DNA of 54,924 bases, from NCBI GenBank assembly GCA_003635315.1, contig PYJD01000005.1, positions 1-54,924 of the forward strand, written 5' to 3'. Below the pieces are notes generated by a model. It did not search any database, was not told the origin of the DNA, and saw only the letters and a program-made list of their open reading frames with translations. Position numbers and translations under genes: made by a program. The DNA is from Candidatus Poribacteria bacterium. Its GTDB lineage: Bacteria; Poribacteria; WGA-4E; WGA-3G. Within the stretch, counting starts at the first letter, position 1; the number at the start of each line of letters is the position of its first letter. Shown here one piece after another: positions 17,601 to 26,458 of the stretch.

Positions 17601-18238
17601 GAATCCGATGTAAGTGGGAATATATCAACAATATCACCACGTTGTGCGAATTCTCCTTTTACTTCAACGAGTTCAACTTGTTTGTATCCACTTCGATATA
17701 GAAAAGTGATAAAATCTGTATAATCGATTTCATCTCCAATTTGTAATGTGCGACAAGCGGATGATAGCGTTGATTGTAATGGGAGTTTATACGACAAGGC
17801 TCGAACAGTGGTAAATACAACACTTTGATCTGGTATCGATTGAGAGTTGGATGCTTGAACGCTATCATTTTTTGATATTAGACTATGGAGACATCGAATC
17901 CTTTCAACCGTAATGTTTGTTGATGGAGAAATACCTTCAAAAATAGTGTTTTGCCATCCAGGGAAGAGAAATAGATTTTTCTCTTTTAAGGTAGTATCTT
18001 CATTTTTACTTCTAATAGATTCTTGAAATGACTCTACCTCATTCATCACTTGTACTGCTTCACGGTGTGTAGGGAATACATTTAAAATAGTCTTATTTGG
18101 GAAGTCTTCAATTAGAGCGGTTAGGAAATATGCTATTGATGCATTGGGAAGACCTCTGATCCAAGGAGGGGATTGTCCATTTTTCAGACATTTAATTAAC
18201 TTCTGATAATAATCAGTATTTTGTAAAAACTCGATCAC
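14636..18238 (-). CDS. mfd: Transcription-repair coupling factor Mfd
   Basis: The 1200-residue protein is slightly longer than E. coli Mfd (1148). It releases RNA polymerase stalled at DNA lesions and recruits UvrA. The N-terminal third is UvrB-like (LFLFPGWQN, ERIRCLHSLI). The RNA-polymerase-interacting, CarD-like domain starts at FVVHVSHGIALYEGI (about 533). The RecG-like motor has Walker A GDVGYGKTEV (about 686), DEEHRFG (about 785), TATPIPRTLHMS, and motif VI QLRGRVGRADEQA. The C-terminal TRCF domain is present, so the protein looks complete. The start is GTG with AAGGA 8 bases upstream. It is 10 bases downstream of the DUF3108 gene and probably in the same transcript. Confidence 0.97.
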   Translation of the reverse strand: MIEFLQNTDYYQKLIKCLKNGQSPPWIRGLPNASIAYFLTALIEDFPNKTILNVFPTHREAVQVMNEVESFQESIRSKNEDTTLKEKNLFLFPGWQNTIFEGISPSTNITVERIRCLHSLISKNDSVQASNSQSIPDQSVVFTTVRALSYKLPLQSTLSSACRTLQIGDEIDYTDFITFLYRSGYKQVELVEVKGEFAQRGDIVDIFPLTSDSPVRLDFFGDEIDEIRLFDPTSQVSTDQASSVVITPMSEICPGDISLANWKAETESMMKEVSNKPEFIDSIRYMTQTIQTFLDKIESKNISEIDDSPVNIDGIEAFLPMLYPETEMLTDYLPDDLIVLIIEPRWQAREVNQMYEQLNEIYDRRVEEGKLMTPVDNLVFSYDTIQEKTDNLLKISLSLASNTIEDSSANSLDEEITKEIEDLQFDIKPLGLGRGNYQMVFDQIRNWTNRKFLVNVFCETPQQAKRVYEMLIERDIPPEGIMVSVGFISEGFLSESQKFAVISENEIFGSRQRKAIPSKRHTSGAPLLSLIDMKPGDFVVHVSHGIALYEGIRRMDIDGQEQDFLILKYKGDDKLYVPTYQLDLVQKYVSNKDESYKPVLDHLGGKAWESKKGRAKAAIEEMAGELLKLYATRQANKGFSFPTEVPWEAEFEALFPFQETDDQLQAIEDVKADMEAIGPMDRLICGDVGYGKTEVALRAAFKAVMSEKQVALLCPTTILALQHYDTFEKRFNSFPIQVEMLNRFRNRKEIQTVKSKLEDGSVDIVIGTHSLLSDTVSFDNLGLLIVDEEHRFGVKHKEKIKQYKETVDVLTLTATPIPRTLHMSLVGIRDFSIINTPPANRLPIQTHVIPYNTKVIKDSINTELARDGQVFFVHNRVQDIGSFATNIQDLVPNARIAVAHGQMPERELENVMLEFVRHKYDILVCTMIIESGLDIPNVNTIMINRADAFGLAQLYQLRGRVGRADEQAFGYLFYPPDKPITEGAQKRLRVIEEFTDLGSGFKIALRDLEIRGAGNILGAQQHGHITKVGYELYCKLLDEAVKKLKGEKVEEDIETSINLPIEAFIPDDYIPESRQKISIYKKISAIKTVSEKQKLVDELQDRYGEIPEPVLMLLEISSIKQYCQKLGITAIVAGNEQIKVTFDDRNPKVDPTKFVEIIHNNPILQLKPPAQLMISIDNLNGRTLLKELQRVLTMFVEKTE

Positions 18239-18248
18239 AAAGTATTCC

Positions 18249-19052
18249 TTATCTTATTATTTCTCTTTTTGCCAATTCAGCTACAGTTTTTCCTATTTTC
18301 GTATCCGTTTCAATCCTAATAGGCAGATGATGTGAATCATCAGTTAACCAAAGCCGTGATCCCTCTGAAGTTTGTACCAGGAGTGTATTGACTTGTCCTA
18401 TCCCTTTAACCTTCATGCGTTCACCACGTTTTACATTTAATACTACTTTAACCACCTTTCCTTTACTGATCAATGGAAAGTAGTATGTATTTCCAGGTGC
18501 TAATTGTTTACTTCTCAGAAAATAGATCATAGAAAGTTCATCTTGTGTCCCAGTCGATATTTTAAGAACTTTCTTATCCTGTTTTTGTGGTGCTTTTGCA
18601 TTTGCTTGTGATTTCTTATTATATTCTGCTTCTCCGTCATTGAAGCTAATTTCAACAATTGCACTGTATTTTTTATCTTGAAGTTGATTTCTAAAACGTA
18701 TAGGTTGTAATTGTTCTAAATTCAGGTATGTATACTGTAAACTTTTAAAACGATAGAAACTTACAAGCGCTCCTGTTTTGGCTATAGAGCTGATATGGTA
18801 AATAGGTTTATTTTTTATGAATGTTTTCTTGGTAACATAATCGACTCGTTGTCCTACCGATACCCATCCAATTTTAACTTTATATGTTAATTTTTCTCCA
18901 ACGATGATAGGGGGATTAGTAATGGATTTAACATCAACAAGAGGTATTTCTTCGTTTTCTTTATTTTCTAAGTTCCCTTCAGGTAGTACATCTGAAAAAG
19001 CAAAAACTGACCCAATTAATACGAAGAATATAAGCAAGTATCGGGATATCAC
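18249..19052 (-). CDS. DUF3108 domain protein, exported
   Basis: About 268 residues. A signal peptide (ISRYLLIFFVLIGSVFAFS) leads into a DUF3108 domain (about 40-265) with the typical VGEKLTYKVKIGWVSVG, the SYYF-like PGNTYYFPL, and the closing LWLTDDSHHLPIRIE. The family is periplasmic or envelope-associated in Gram-negative bacteria and its function is not settled. The frame is open further upstream, to 19160. However, the GTG at 19050-19052 has GGAG 7 bases before it and places the signal peptide at the N-terminus, so it is preferred. The DUF5683 gene lies just upstream and mfd 10 bases downstream. Confidence 0.8.
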   Translation of the reverse strand: MISRYLLIFFVLIGSVFAFSDVLPEGNLENKENEEIPLVDVKSITNPPIIVGEKLTYKVKIGWVSVGQRVDYVTKKTFIKNKPIYHISSIAKTGALVSFYRFKSLQYTYLNLEQLQPIRFRNQLQDKKYSAIVEISFNDGEAEYNKKSQANAKAPQKQDKKVLKISTGTQDELSMIYFLRSKQLAPGNTYYFPLISKGKVVKVVLNVKRGERMKVKGIGQVNTLLVQTSEGSRLWLTDDSHHLPIRIETDTKIGKTVAELAKREIIR

Positions 19053-19174
19053 GTTTTTTCTCCAGATGTTATTATTATAGACATAACAGAACATGTTCCT
19101 ACCAATAATTCTATTGATAGTAATTGAACCTGAATAGCTTATATTTCTCAGGGATAACATCTTGATGTGTGATG

Positions 19175-19774
19175 TTAAAATTGGTGTGTAAATATTAGCG
19201 CATTCATTCCACTATTACTTAGTTGCATCTGGAGAGAAATTCTTCGATTATTAAAATTCTCTGCTGTTTTTGATGCATCTAATATATTCCAAATATGTAT
19301 CCCAATACCAGTGATGAGGAAAAGTGTACCCCGAAGCGTGTGGTCTGCTATCCTTGAATCAATTTGATCTCTATCTAAAAAAATATTTGTTTTCTCATCA
19401 AAGAAACCCGTTCTAAACTCATTATGTTCTTTGTAATGGAGAGCACGTGCTATATTATAGGATGCTAATGAGAACACACCAATTTCAGCTGATAGGAATA
19501 TAACTGCCTTTAGGTAGTTATCTGCATAAGCTTGTCCTAACCCCGGCATAGTTGCGGAGAGAATAGTTGCTTTACTTGTGCTTCGAGAAGGATAATATTG
19601 ATCAGAATGGGTGCGGTACAACGGATAAACAGGATTGTTGATGTCTTTTACTGAATTATCCTGTTTTTTGAGCTTTGTAATATATTTTTGGTATTGAGAT
19701 TCCTCAGCTGCTAATATCTGCGTATGAAATATTATCTGTGAGATAATAAATAAGAGAATAAGATACTTTTTCAC
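19175..19774 (-). CDS. DUF5683-like membrane/envelope protein
   Basis: A 199-residue protein with an N-terminal signal peptide (about 1-22). It carries the hallmark SATMPGLGQAY followed by a hydrophobic helix (about 85-108) and another at about 145-165, which is the layout of DUF5683-type envelope proteins. The start is GTG with AAGGA 6 bases upstream. It is the first gene of the run leading through the DUF3108 gene and mfd to the parvulin pair. The family function is unknown; an envelope role is inferred from context. Confidence 0.7.
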   Translation of the reverse strand: MKKYLILLFIISQIIFHTQILAAEESQYQKYITKLKKQDNSVKDINNPVYPLYRTHSDQYYPSRSTSKATILSATMPGLGQAYADNYLKAVIFLSAEIGVFSLASYNIARALHYKEHNEFRTGFFDEKTNIFLDRDQIDSRIADHTLRGTLFLITGIGIHIWNILDASKTAENFNNRRISLQMQLSNSGMNALIFTHQF

Positions 19775-20376
19775 TTTATTCCTTTAATGAGTATCTATTG
19801 ACAGTCAAACGTTTGCGAATTATACAATTATATTCTATCTAACTCAGAAATTTGTACCAACCTAAATTATACCATTTCTAAATGAATAGTTCTCTTAAAT
19901 TCACATGTAATTTTATATTCGGTGAATCAACGGTATGAATGCCATTTAGGCATTCACCGGGTTACAAACCGCTCCATAGGTGTCAATTTAGTGATTAAAT
20001 GTCTTCGTAGTGAATCAATGTAGCATGCGTCTATGGCATGCTGTGGGGTTGATTAGAAGGTGAAATCCTACATTTCCAGTATTTATGCGTCTCATGTCCA
20101 AATCAACGCCGAATCCGCGTATGGAATTCGTCCAAATCAACACCGAATCCGCGTGTGGAATTCGGTGGGTTTCGTTCCTCTACCCGACCTACAAGAGGAG
20201 TAGAGATCGTCCAAATATGATTGGATGATCCTTAAATTGATGCCTATGGAGCGGTTACAAACCGCTCCTACCAGGTCGGGGACTACAATAGTCTGTGATA
20301 CATAGATAACGACATTTTTAAAATTTGTCTACAAAAGCAATTATGACATATTTAATTTTTTTGGTAGCAACTTGGG
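19775..20376. other. 600-bp repeat-bearing spacer
   Basis: No gene is visible. It contains TTATACCATTTCTA (19867-19880), a GAATGCC-ATTTA-GGCATTC hairpin (19937-19955), two tandem 34-bp units (20097-20164), and stretches related to the phrase ATAGGTGTCAATTTAGTGAT that recurs near 43.3-43.8 kb. Confidence 0.6.
20097..20164 (+). repeat. 34-bp repeat, two tandem copies
   Basis: The units begin TCCAAATCAACGCCGAATCC and TCCAAATCAACACCGAATCC, at 20097 and 20131, and both end GGAATTCG. The unit is the reverse complement of the four-copy array at 43791-43926. Confidence 0.85.
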
Positions 20377-21171
20377 TTATTTTATTAATTTTGGAGCTAC
20401 TTGAATGTTCTCTGGATCCGTTTGGTATGCCCAATCAAATGTGATTGAATCATCAAACAATTTTCGTACATGCACTTTAGCGAAGTTTCCATCAGGTGTG
20501 TAGAACGCGTATATATGTCCTTCTATCGCTTCAACTAAAAGTGTAATATATCCAAATTCAGGGACAGTACTCACATCATCAAAGTGTTCATGGTAACCCA
20601 AATCCTGCATAGCAGTGCCATTGTCAGAAAAGAAATATGTAATGTTGACTTCTGTATCTAAGGCAAAATATATATCTGTTGCTCTATCATCCCATGCAAT
20701 ACTTCCTTTTTGTGGATGTGAAAAATCGAATCCACTTCGATCAGGAGCAAGTTGGAAATCATCCAGACTTATATTTCTCCCTTCAGGTCGTGGCGTATCC
20801 CATGCATTTTCTGGACTGAGTTCACTTTCATTTCCACTAAAATCATACGCCGAAACTGCATAATAGTATGTTCTACCGTTCCTTACGTCATTATCTGTGT
20901 ATTCATTTGTACCTACGGGTATATCCGATAAAGAATCAAAATCGACATTATCCTCACTACGCCACACTGTGTATCCATCCAGATCATATTCTCCATTTGG
21001 ATACCATTCAATTCGGACACTGTTATCACCGGTAATGGTTTTTACGCCTCTCGGTATGGCAGGTGGTTCAAGATCCTGTACTTCATCATCATCAGCAGAA
21101 CAACCAGCGAGTGTTATAACAAGGATTGTCAGAAGTATATACTTACTTATGTATTTTATTGCTCTTAACAT
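20377..21171 (-). CDS. Lipoprotein with fibronectin type III domain
   Basis: A 264-residue protein with lipobox LAGC (Cys24), so probably anchored to the outer or inner membrane. An FN3 domain spans about 36-125 (PPAIPRGVKTITGDNSVRIEW to YYYAVSAYDFSGNES). The remaining 140 residues hold aromatic-rich strands of no recognised family. FN3 domains in bacterial lipoproteins usually mediate binding. It is isolated, lying between repeat-rich spacers and bounded at a distance by inverted copies of the 14-bp motif (19867 and 21404). Confidence 0.8.
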   Translation of the reverse strand: MLRAIKYISKYILLTILVITLAGCSADDDEVQDLEPPAIPRGVKTITGDNSVRIEWYPNGEYDLDGYTVWRSEDNVDFDSLSDIPVGTNEYTDNDVRNGRTYYYAVSAYDFSGNESELSPENAWDTPRPEGRNISLDDFQLAPDRSGFDFSHPQKGSIAWDDRATDIYFALDTEVNITYFFSDNGTAMQDLGYHEHFDDVSTVPEFGYITLLVEAIEGHIYAFYTPDGNFAKVHVRKLFDDSITFDWAYQTDPENIQVAPKLIK

Positions 21172-21579
21172 TCTATTTTCTCCAACTTAAATTCATAGTA
21201 TATCCCTGTATAACGTAACACCATTGAAATGGGTTGACATCCCTATTATACTATCATTAATTTGCCGTATTTGCAAGTGTAAAACGGAAACCAATGTGTA
21301 GAAAACCTTTCTTGACTTGTTGGTTTCTATACGTCTTGCCAGACATGAAAAGGTTGTGTTGCCAAACTAACAGTTTATGCTACAAAAAAGAGTCGTGATA
21401 TATCAGAAATGGTATAAGATTCAGTGGATCCACGTATGGAATTCCTTGGGATGCAAACAGAACATACCGGCAATGAGAAAGTGAATTCAAAAAACCGGGG
21501 TCAAAGAAGTAAAACCTTGACACACATAAACCAAACAAGATACCATTAACCCAAACACCCACAAATAGAGACAATCCGC
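21172..21579. other. Spacer between divergent genes
   Basis: About 400 bases without a gene, between the FN3 lipoprotein (minus) and the metalloprotease-like gene (plus). It contains CAGAAATGGTATAA (21404-21417), the inverse of the 14-bp motif, and a degenerate 34-bp-family unit near 21421-21450. Promoters for both flanking genes should lie here but were not resolved. Confidence 0.5.
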
Positions 21580-23448
21580 ATGAAAAAACCGATAATACCC
21601 AACACCCCACTCACCCTTGCGATGATAACCCTCCTGTTACTCAGTACCACACTCCCCGTACGTGCCTTTTTAGAGTATCAGGGATTGAACCCAGATCATA
21701 AGATATTAACCAAGATTGTGCATGAACCTTACTGGGACATCGTCTATATTTTCGGTGAAGAATGTCCAGAGTTTAGAAAAGCCGCAGGGAAAGCGTTTGA
21801 AGAGGAGATCGTCAAAGCAATCCAAGTCTGGCTGCAACCGCTGCGCAACTTAAACAAAGGAAAACCGATTGTCAACGATTTTCGTTTCCAACAATACGAT
21901 GAAGTACCACCATTCGAAGTCATGGAAAAAGTAGACCTTATCATAACCGATTACTGTACTGCAGGACGATCAGGTGCGGGGTTAGGAGTTCTGACAGCAC
22001 CCCGTGTTGGATTGCGTGCAGGAGTGAATTCGGATGCGCGTTTTAATATTTTAGTGCATGAACTGGGACATGCGTTTGGGTTAGGGGATACCTACGTTGG
22101 CAGGATTGAAGATGAACCCAGTGTAAATAAAGGCGGATTAAAGCGTACTATCGGTATGCAACCTGCTTCTGTCATGGCAATGTCCATGTTGATCCGTTTC
22201 ACTGGTAAATCTCTCAGTGAAGACGATGAAAACGGTATCGTCTGGTTATATAAAATCGTCCACGAAGGTTGGGATGACCAGGATTGTCTTTACCCGAACT
22301 ATCAGTTTGAGGAATCTCCAGATGGATGTGTGCCAAAATGGCCGCTCATCTTTGAAATCAGACAGGGACACGAAACATTTGCTCTTTGGATATTAGACCA
22401 AGACCCGAACATTGATGTCAACGCACAGGATGCGTCCGGATTCTCCGCACTCCATTATGCCGCTAAGGACAATCATTCGCAGTTCCTCAATCGTTTGCTC
22501 AATCATCGTGACATCAACGTCAACTTGAGAGATGAAACTGGCAGCACGGCACTCTTATGGGGAACAAAGCTGGGATTATACGGTGTGACAGAACGTATCC
22601 TGACACATCCTGACATTGATGTTGAGATAGCCGACAACAGTGGCACCACACCATTCCAATTGGCGATGCACGATAAAGAATATCGCATTGTCAATCAAAT
22701 GTTAGGTGTGATTCATAACACTGCATGGACAGAGGTTAAAGCAGATGCCCTTGCACATCATCAATCCGTTTTTTATCTTCTCCCAGCAAATAAAAAGGAT
22801 CGCATTTTCCATGTGGGATATGTTGGTACGGTTCCGGGTAATAGATCCCTTTTCGTCGCACACAAAGCCAAGTCTGATGCAATAACAGATTACCTTGACA
22901 AAGAGATGGTATTGGTTGGACATAAAGGTGTTGTGGTTGAGGATATTATGGTAAGGCAGGTTGGCAGTTTCCCTCGCACGGATGGCAAGACGGGGAGTCT
23001 CCTCTTATCAATCAAAGGTATAGACATGTCCGACTACAAACCGTTAAAACTATCGGAATTCCCTGTTCAAAAAGAGACAACGTTGGAGCTGCTCTCCTAC
23101 AAAATGGACGATGCGGAGTTGACAGTCTCAGAGAGAAAGGATGCGTTAAATCTACCGTTGCAAGTGCGTACTTGCGAATCCCTGCCAAATACTGATTTGG
23201 AGGTAAAGCAGTTGCGGCAGCATCTCTGTGGGACGTTCAACAATGTCTCGGATGGATCGTTATTCTTTGACAATTCGGATGGGTCTTTGATTGGGTTCTA
23301 CAGAAAGGATTATCCGAATGAGGACATTGATGAAGGATTTCCTTTGGCGGATGTTGTGTCTCAAGAATTGATGCGTGGTATTGATAGACAACCCGTGGAA
23401 TCGGATGGGAAGTTAGCGACGACCTGGGGTGGTTTGAAGCGGTGGTAA
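21580..23448 (+). CDS. Secreted metzincin-like protease with ankyrin repeats and a C-terminal trypsin-like region
   Basis: The 622-residue protein has a signal peptide (about 1-29). A matrixin-like zinc protease domain carries HELGHAFGLGD at 160-170 (HExxHxxGxxD), a Met-turn candidate PASVMA (196-201), and LSEDDENGIVWLY, as in M10-type domains. Three ankyrin-like repeats follow (about 285-375; SGFSALHYAAKDNH is clearest). The last 220 residues resemble a chymotrypsin-fold domain, but where GDSGG would be expected the sequence reads VSDGSLFFDNSDGS, so that part is probably inactive or only distantly related. The coding sequence looks more GC-rich and uses more C-ending codons than its neighbours, which suggests acquisition from elsewhere. 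The substrate is unknown. Confidence 0.75.
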   Translation: MKKPIIPNTPLTLAMITLLLLSTTLPVRAFLEYQGLNPDHKILTKIVHEPYWDIVYIFGEECPEFRKAAGKAFEEEIVKAIQVWLQPLRNLNKGKPIVNDFRFQQYDEVPPFEVMEKVDLIITDYCTAGRSGAGLGVLTAPRVGLRAGVNSDARFNILVHELGHAFGLGDTYVGRIEDEPSVNKGGLKRTIGMQPASVMAMSMLIRFTGKSLSEDDENGIVWLYKIVHEGWDDQDCLYPNYQFEESPDGCVPKWPLIFEIRQGHETFALWILDQDPNIDVNAQDASGFSALHYAAKDNHSQFLNRLLNHRDINVNLRDETGSTALLWGTKLGLYGVTERILTHPDIDVEIADNSGTTPFQLAMHDKEYRIVNQMLGVIHNTAWTEVKADALAHHQSVFYLLPANKKDRIFHVGYVGTVPGNRSLFVAHKAKSDAITDYLDKEMVLVGHKGVVVEDIMVRQVGSFPRTDGKTGSLLLSIKGIDMSDYKPLKLSEFPVQKETTLELLSYKMDDAELTVSERKDALNLPLQVRTCESLPNTDLEVKQLRQHLCGTFNNVSDGSLFFDNSDGSLIGFYRKDYPNEDIDEGFPLADVVSQELMRGIDRQPVESDGKLATTWGGLKRW

Positions 23449-23681
23449 TTTGTGTGATAACGAGTATCGTATCGGGTGAGTTTCGGTAGACAATCATCCG
23501 GGTTTGGGGAAACCCTCGAAAGAATATTGGTAAGCGACATTCATTGGAATCTATTTTAGCCTTTTTGATAAATAGATTGAAGTTATGATGAAATATTGAG
23601 CATCACGACCAACTACTCGAAGTTAATTATTTAAGATCAGAAACCTAAATACGAAATAGCCTTGGTATAACACTGAAAATA

Positions 23682-23710
23682 TTGACAGATGTTTGTCTAT
23701 ATGTTATATT
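23682..23710 (+). promoter_or_regulatory. Near-consensus sigma70-type promoter
   Basis: TTGACA at 23682-23687 and TATATT at 23705-23710 are separated by 17 bases. It lies 33 bases before the start of the small membrane protein gene. This is the best -35/-10 pair I found in the window. Confidence 0.7.
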
Positions 23711-23743
23711 TAATCGTAGCGATAATACAACAATGGAGATGTG

Positions 23744-24289
23744 ATGTCTAATAAGAACAATATACTTCTTACGTTCAGTCAGTTAGGAGTCGGAATCCTG
23801 TCAACATTGGTTGGATGTGTTATATATTTCTTTGTTTTTAAGTCCTTAATTTGGTCTATTATAATAAATGAAAATGTATCTCACGGGTTTATTGTTGGAT
23901 TATTGTTGTTCCTGTCTATAGGACTCACTTATGGAGTCATCATCGTTGGAACGAGCGAAGGTATAAGATTTGTATCGCTCCGATTTGGTGTAAATATACC
24001 CTTTAAACCGGTATTTTCTGGTGCTTTTTTAGGTGCACCTGCGGTTGTTGGATTGATTTCACTGCTCAATGTACCTTGGGATGACCTTCAAACAAACAAC
24101 CTCATCCTTACCATTATTCTTCCTATAATTGAAATTATAGCATATTTATTGTCTTTACCTATCCGAATTTGGTTGCTATTAAATCTACCAGTAGAAATAT
24201 TGTATATAGTTGCTATACCAATTGGAGCAATTCTTGGATATAGATTATCTAAACTTGACGGTGTTGATGTCAGTGTAGTAGAGTCTTAA
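23744..24289 (+). CDS. Small polytopic membrane protein of unknown function
   Basis: About 181 residues with four or five hydrophobic segments (about 12-40, 50-70, 90-108, 120-140, 145-172). No family was recognised. The frame also offers a GTG at 23741, but GGAG at 23735-23738 suits the ATG at 23744. It is preceded by a strong promoter-like sequence and followed 85 bases later by purF. It may be co-transcribed with purF, but nothing ties it to purine metabolism. Confidence 0.65.
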   Translation: MSNKNNILLTFSQLGVGILSTLVGCVIYFFVFKSLIWSIIINENVSHGFIVGLLLFLSIGLTYGVIIVGTSEGIRFVSLRFGVNIPFKPVFSGAFLGAPAVVGLISLLNVPWDDLQTNNLILTIILPIIEIIAYLLSLPIRIWLLLNLPVEILYIVAIPIGAILGYRLSKLDGVDVSVVES

Positions 24290-24374
24290 AACCAATATGT
24301 CTTCATCCTTTCAAACCTGATTGTTGGTTATACGGACATAAGATACTTCTCTTAATTTATAGTGTATAGTATTC

Positions 24375-25814
24375 ATGGATCTCGGAGGTAATGTGTCACG
24401 AATGCATTTTGATGATTCCCCGAAAGATGAATGTGGTGTATTTGGTATCTTTGGACACCCTAAAGCTGTAGAATTAACCTACTTAGGTTTACGTGCTTTA
24501 CAGCATAGAGGCCAAGAGAGTAGTGGCATTGTATCCTCAGATGGTGAAAGATTATCTTTTCATCATGGTATGGGACTTGTTGATGCAGTCTTCTCACAAG
24601 ATATACTTTCTCAGTTAACAGGTCATATTGCAATAGGACACAATCGTTATTCCACTGCTGGTTCAAGTACACTTGAAAATGCTCAACCATTAGTAAGGAA
24701 CTATAAAGAGGGACAACTTGCCCTTGGACATAATGGTAATTTAGTAAATGCCATTCCAATCCGTAATCACCTTGAAAAAGCCGGTTCAATTTTTAGTACA
24801 AGTTTAGATACTGAGGTTATATTTCATTTAATAGCTCATTCAAGACAGCGAAGTTTAGAGGATCGTATTTTTGACGCGTTTCGCGCAGTTGAAGGTGCAT
24901 ATTCTTTTGTTGTGATGGATAGAGAAACATTGATGGGAGCTCGAGATCCAAGCGGATTTCGTCCATTATGGATTGGTAGACTTGGAGAAGCATTCATCCT
25001 TTCATCAGAAACATGTGCACTTGATGTAATTGAAGCTGAACCGATACGGGAAGTAGAACCCGGTGAATTGGTTACTTTTAGATCCATTCATCAAGGTATA
25101 GAGTCATACCGTTTTTTACCTAAGAAAACAAACCTATCTCAGTGTATTTTCGAATATATCTATCTTGCACGTCCTGATGGAAACATGTTCGGTCAAGGTG
25201 TTAATAGTACACGACGTGAATTCGGAAGACAACTTGCACGAGAACACCCGGTTAAAGGTGACGTTGTCATACCTGTTCCAGATTCTGCAACTATTGCAGC
25301 ACTTGGTTATGCTGAAGAATCTGGAATACCTTTTGATCTTGGTTTGTCAAGAAACCCTTTTGTTGGACGAACTTTTATGAATCCTACACAAGACATTCGG
25401 GAGTTAATGGTTAAGGTAAAGTTAAATCCAATTAGAGAAGTGCTTGATGGTAGGAGGGTAATAATGGTTGACGATTCAATTATGCGGGGAACGAACAGTC
25501 GAAAATTAGTTAAGATTGTACGTGAAGGTGGTGCTACAGCAGTTCACCTACGTATAGCCTCCCCTCCCAATAAATATCCCTGTTTCTATGGTGTTGATAC
25601 GCCTACACGTTCAGAATTAATCGCAAGTGAACACACAATTGAAGAGATACGAAAATATATTCGAGCTGATAGTTTAGGATATGTTAGCATTGAAGGTATG
25701 TTGAATTCTGTTAAGTCTCCAGACAATTTCTGTACTGCATGTTTTGATGGAGAATATCCTGTACCCTTGCATGAAGGTGTTCCACGACAATTACCTCTCA
25801 TCTCAACATATTAG
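24375..25814 (+). CDS. purF: Amidophosphoribosyltransferase (first step of purine synthesis)
   Basis: PurF converts PRPP and glutamine to 5-phosphoribosylamine in the cytosol. The N-terminal nucleophile domain starts at DECGVFGIFGH; the Cys at residue 20 would become the N-terminus after propeptide removal, as in the Bacillus-type enzyme. The PRPP site is VIMVDDSIMRGTNSRK (about 361-376). Cysteines in QCIFEYIYLARPDG, KYPCFYGVDTP and FCTACFDG match the four ligands of the [4Fe-4S] cluster of the B. subtilis class. The length of 479 is normal. The start is uncertain: GGAGGT at 24384-24389 lies inside the listed frame and would serve the GTG at 24393. Confidence 0.96.
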   Translation: MDLGGNVSRMHFDDSPKDECGVFGIFGHPKAVELTYLGLRALQHRGQESSGIVSSDGERLSFHHGMGLVDAVFSQDILSQLTGHIAIGHNRYSTAGSSTLENAQPLVRNYKEGQLALGHNGNLVNAIPIRNHLEKAGSIFSTSLDTEVIFHLIAHSRQRSLEDRIFDAFRAVEGAYSFVVMDRETLMGARDPSGFRPLWIGRLGEAFILSSETCALDVIEAEPIREVEPGELVTFRSIHQGIESYRFLPKKTNLSQCIFEYIYLARPDGNMFGQGVNSTRREFGRQLAREHPVKGDVVIPVPDSATIAALGYAEESGIPFDLGLSRNPFVGRTFMNPTQDIRELMVKVKLNPIREVLDGRRVIMVDDSIMRGTNSRKLVKIVREGGATAVHLRIASPPNKYPCFYGVDTPTRSELIASEHTIEEIRKYIRADSLGYVSIEGMLNSVKSPDNFCTACFDGEYPVPLHEGVPRQLPLISTY

Positions 25815-26074
25815 TTTGTATAATTGAAATTACATACAGATGTATTCAATTACATTATAAATTAGTATGATATCGCTATAAGCAATATTAGGTTACGTAG
25901 CGGAGAATCAACACAAATCCACCAAAACAAAGGATGAATTCCGTTAAGACCTCTCCTAAACATATACTTGAATTCCCGTATACAATTCGTTGTGATACTT
26001 TCCTACCGTGGTTAAGAGATGTATATATATATTCAAATTTACCCCAACTTTCATAACTTTGGAAGGATGAGAAA

Positions 26075-26401
26075 TTGTTGAATCGATCTCCAAGAAGAAG
26101 TCGAATACGGACACCAGGAAAAAAGATGCCAATTTCTGGATCGGGTTTGGATAAATTCGTCCGTAATTCTCTTAGTACTACTCAGGGAACATCAACGCTT
26201 AAGATCATTCTATTCTATTCCATTCTTGGGATGTTATTGAATTGGATTCTACCTGATTTAATATTATGGTATAGACCTGATTTTGAACCGTATGATGCAA
26301 ATTATTATGGTACGATTGGTTCGATTGGAATTACAGTTTTCTTGGTAGTATTAAGTCTAATCAAGGGATTAATTCTTCGTAACAATACAAAGCGAAATTA
26401 A
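26075..26401 (+). CDS. Small membrane protein between purF and purM
   Basis: The 108-residue protein has a basic N-terminus (RSPRRSRIRTPGKK) and two predicted transmembrane helices (about 43-66 and 80-101). The start is TTG, with AAGGA at 26063-26067 spaced 7 bases; the nearby ATG at 26067 is out of frame and hits a stop at once. No family was recognised. It sits 58 bases before purM. The positive-inside rule would put the arginine-rich end in the cytoplasm. Confidence 0.6.
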   Translation: MLNRSPRRSRIRTPGKKMPISGSGLDKFVRNSLSTTQGTSTLKIILFYSILGMLLNWILPDLILWYRPDFEPYDANYYGTIGSIGITVFLVVLSLIKGLILRNNTKRN

Positions 26402-26458
26402 TCCTTACCCATTGATTTGATACATAGAGTTTATCATATAAGAAATTAGAGGAATGAA

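Noticed and set aside
24460..24789. 109-codon minus-strand frame within purF
   Set aside because: Antisense to a well-supported enzyme domain and without any family signature.
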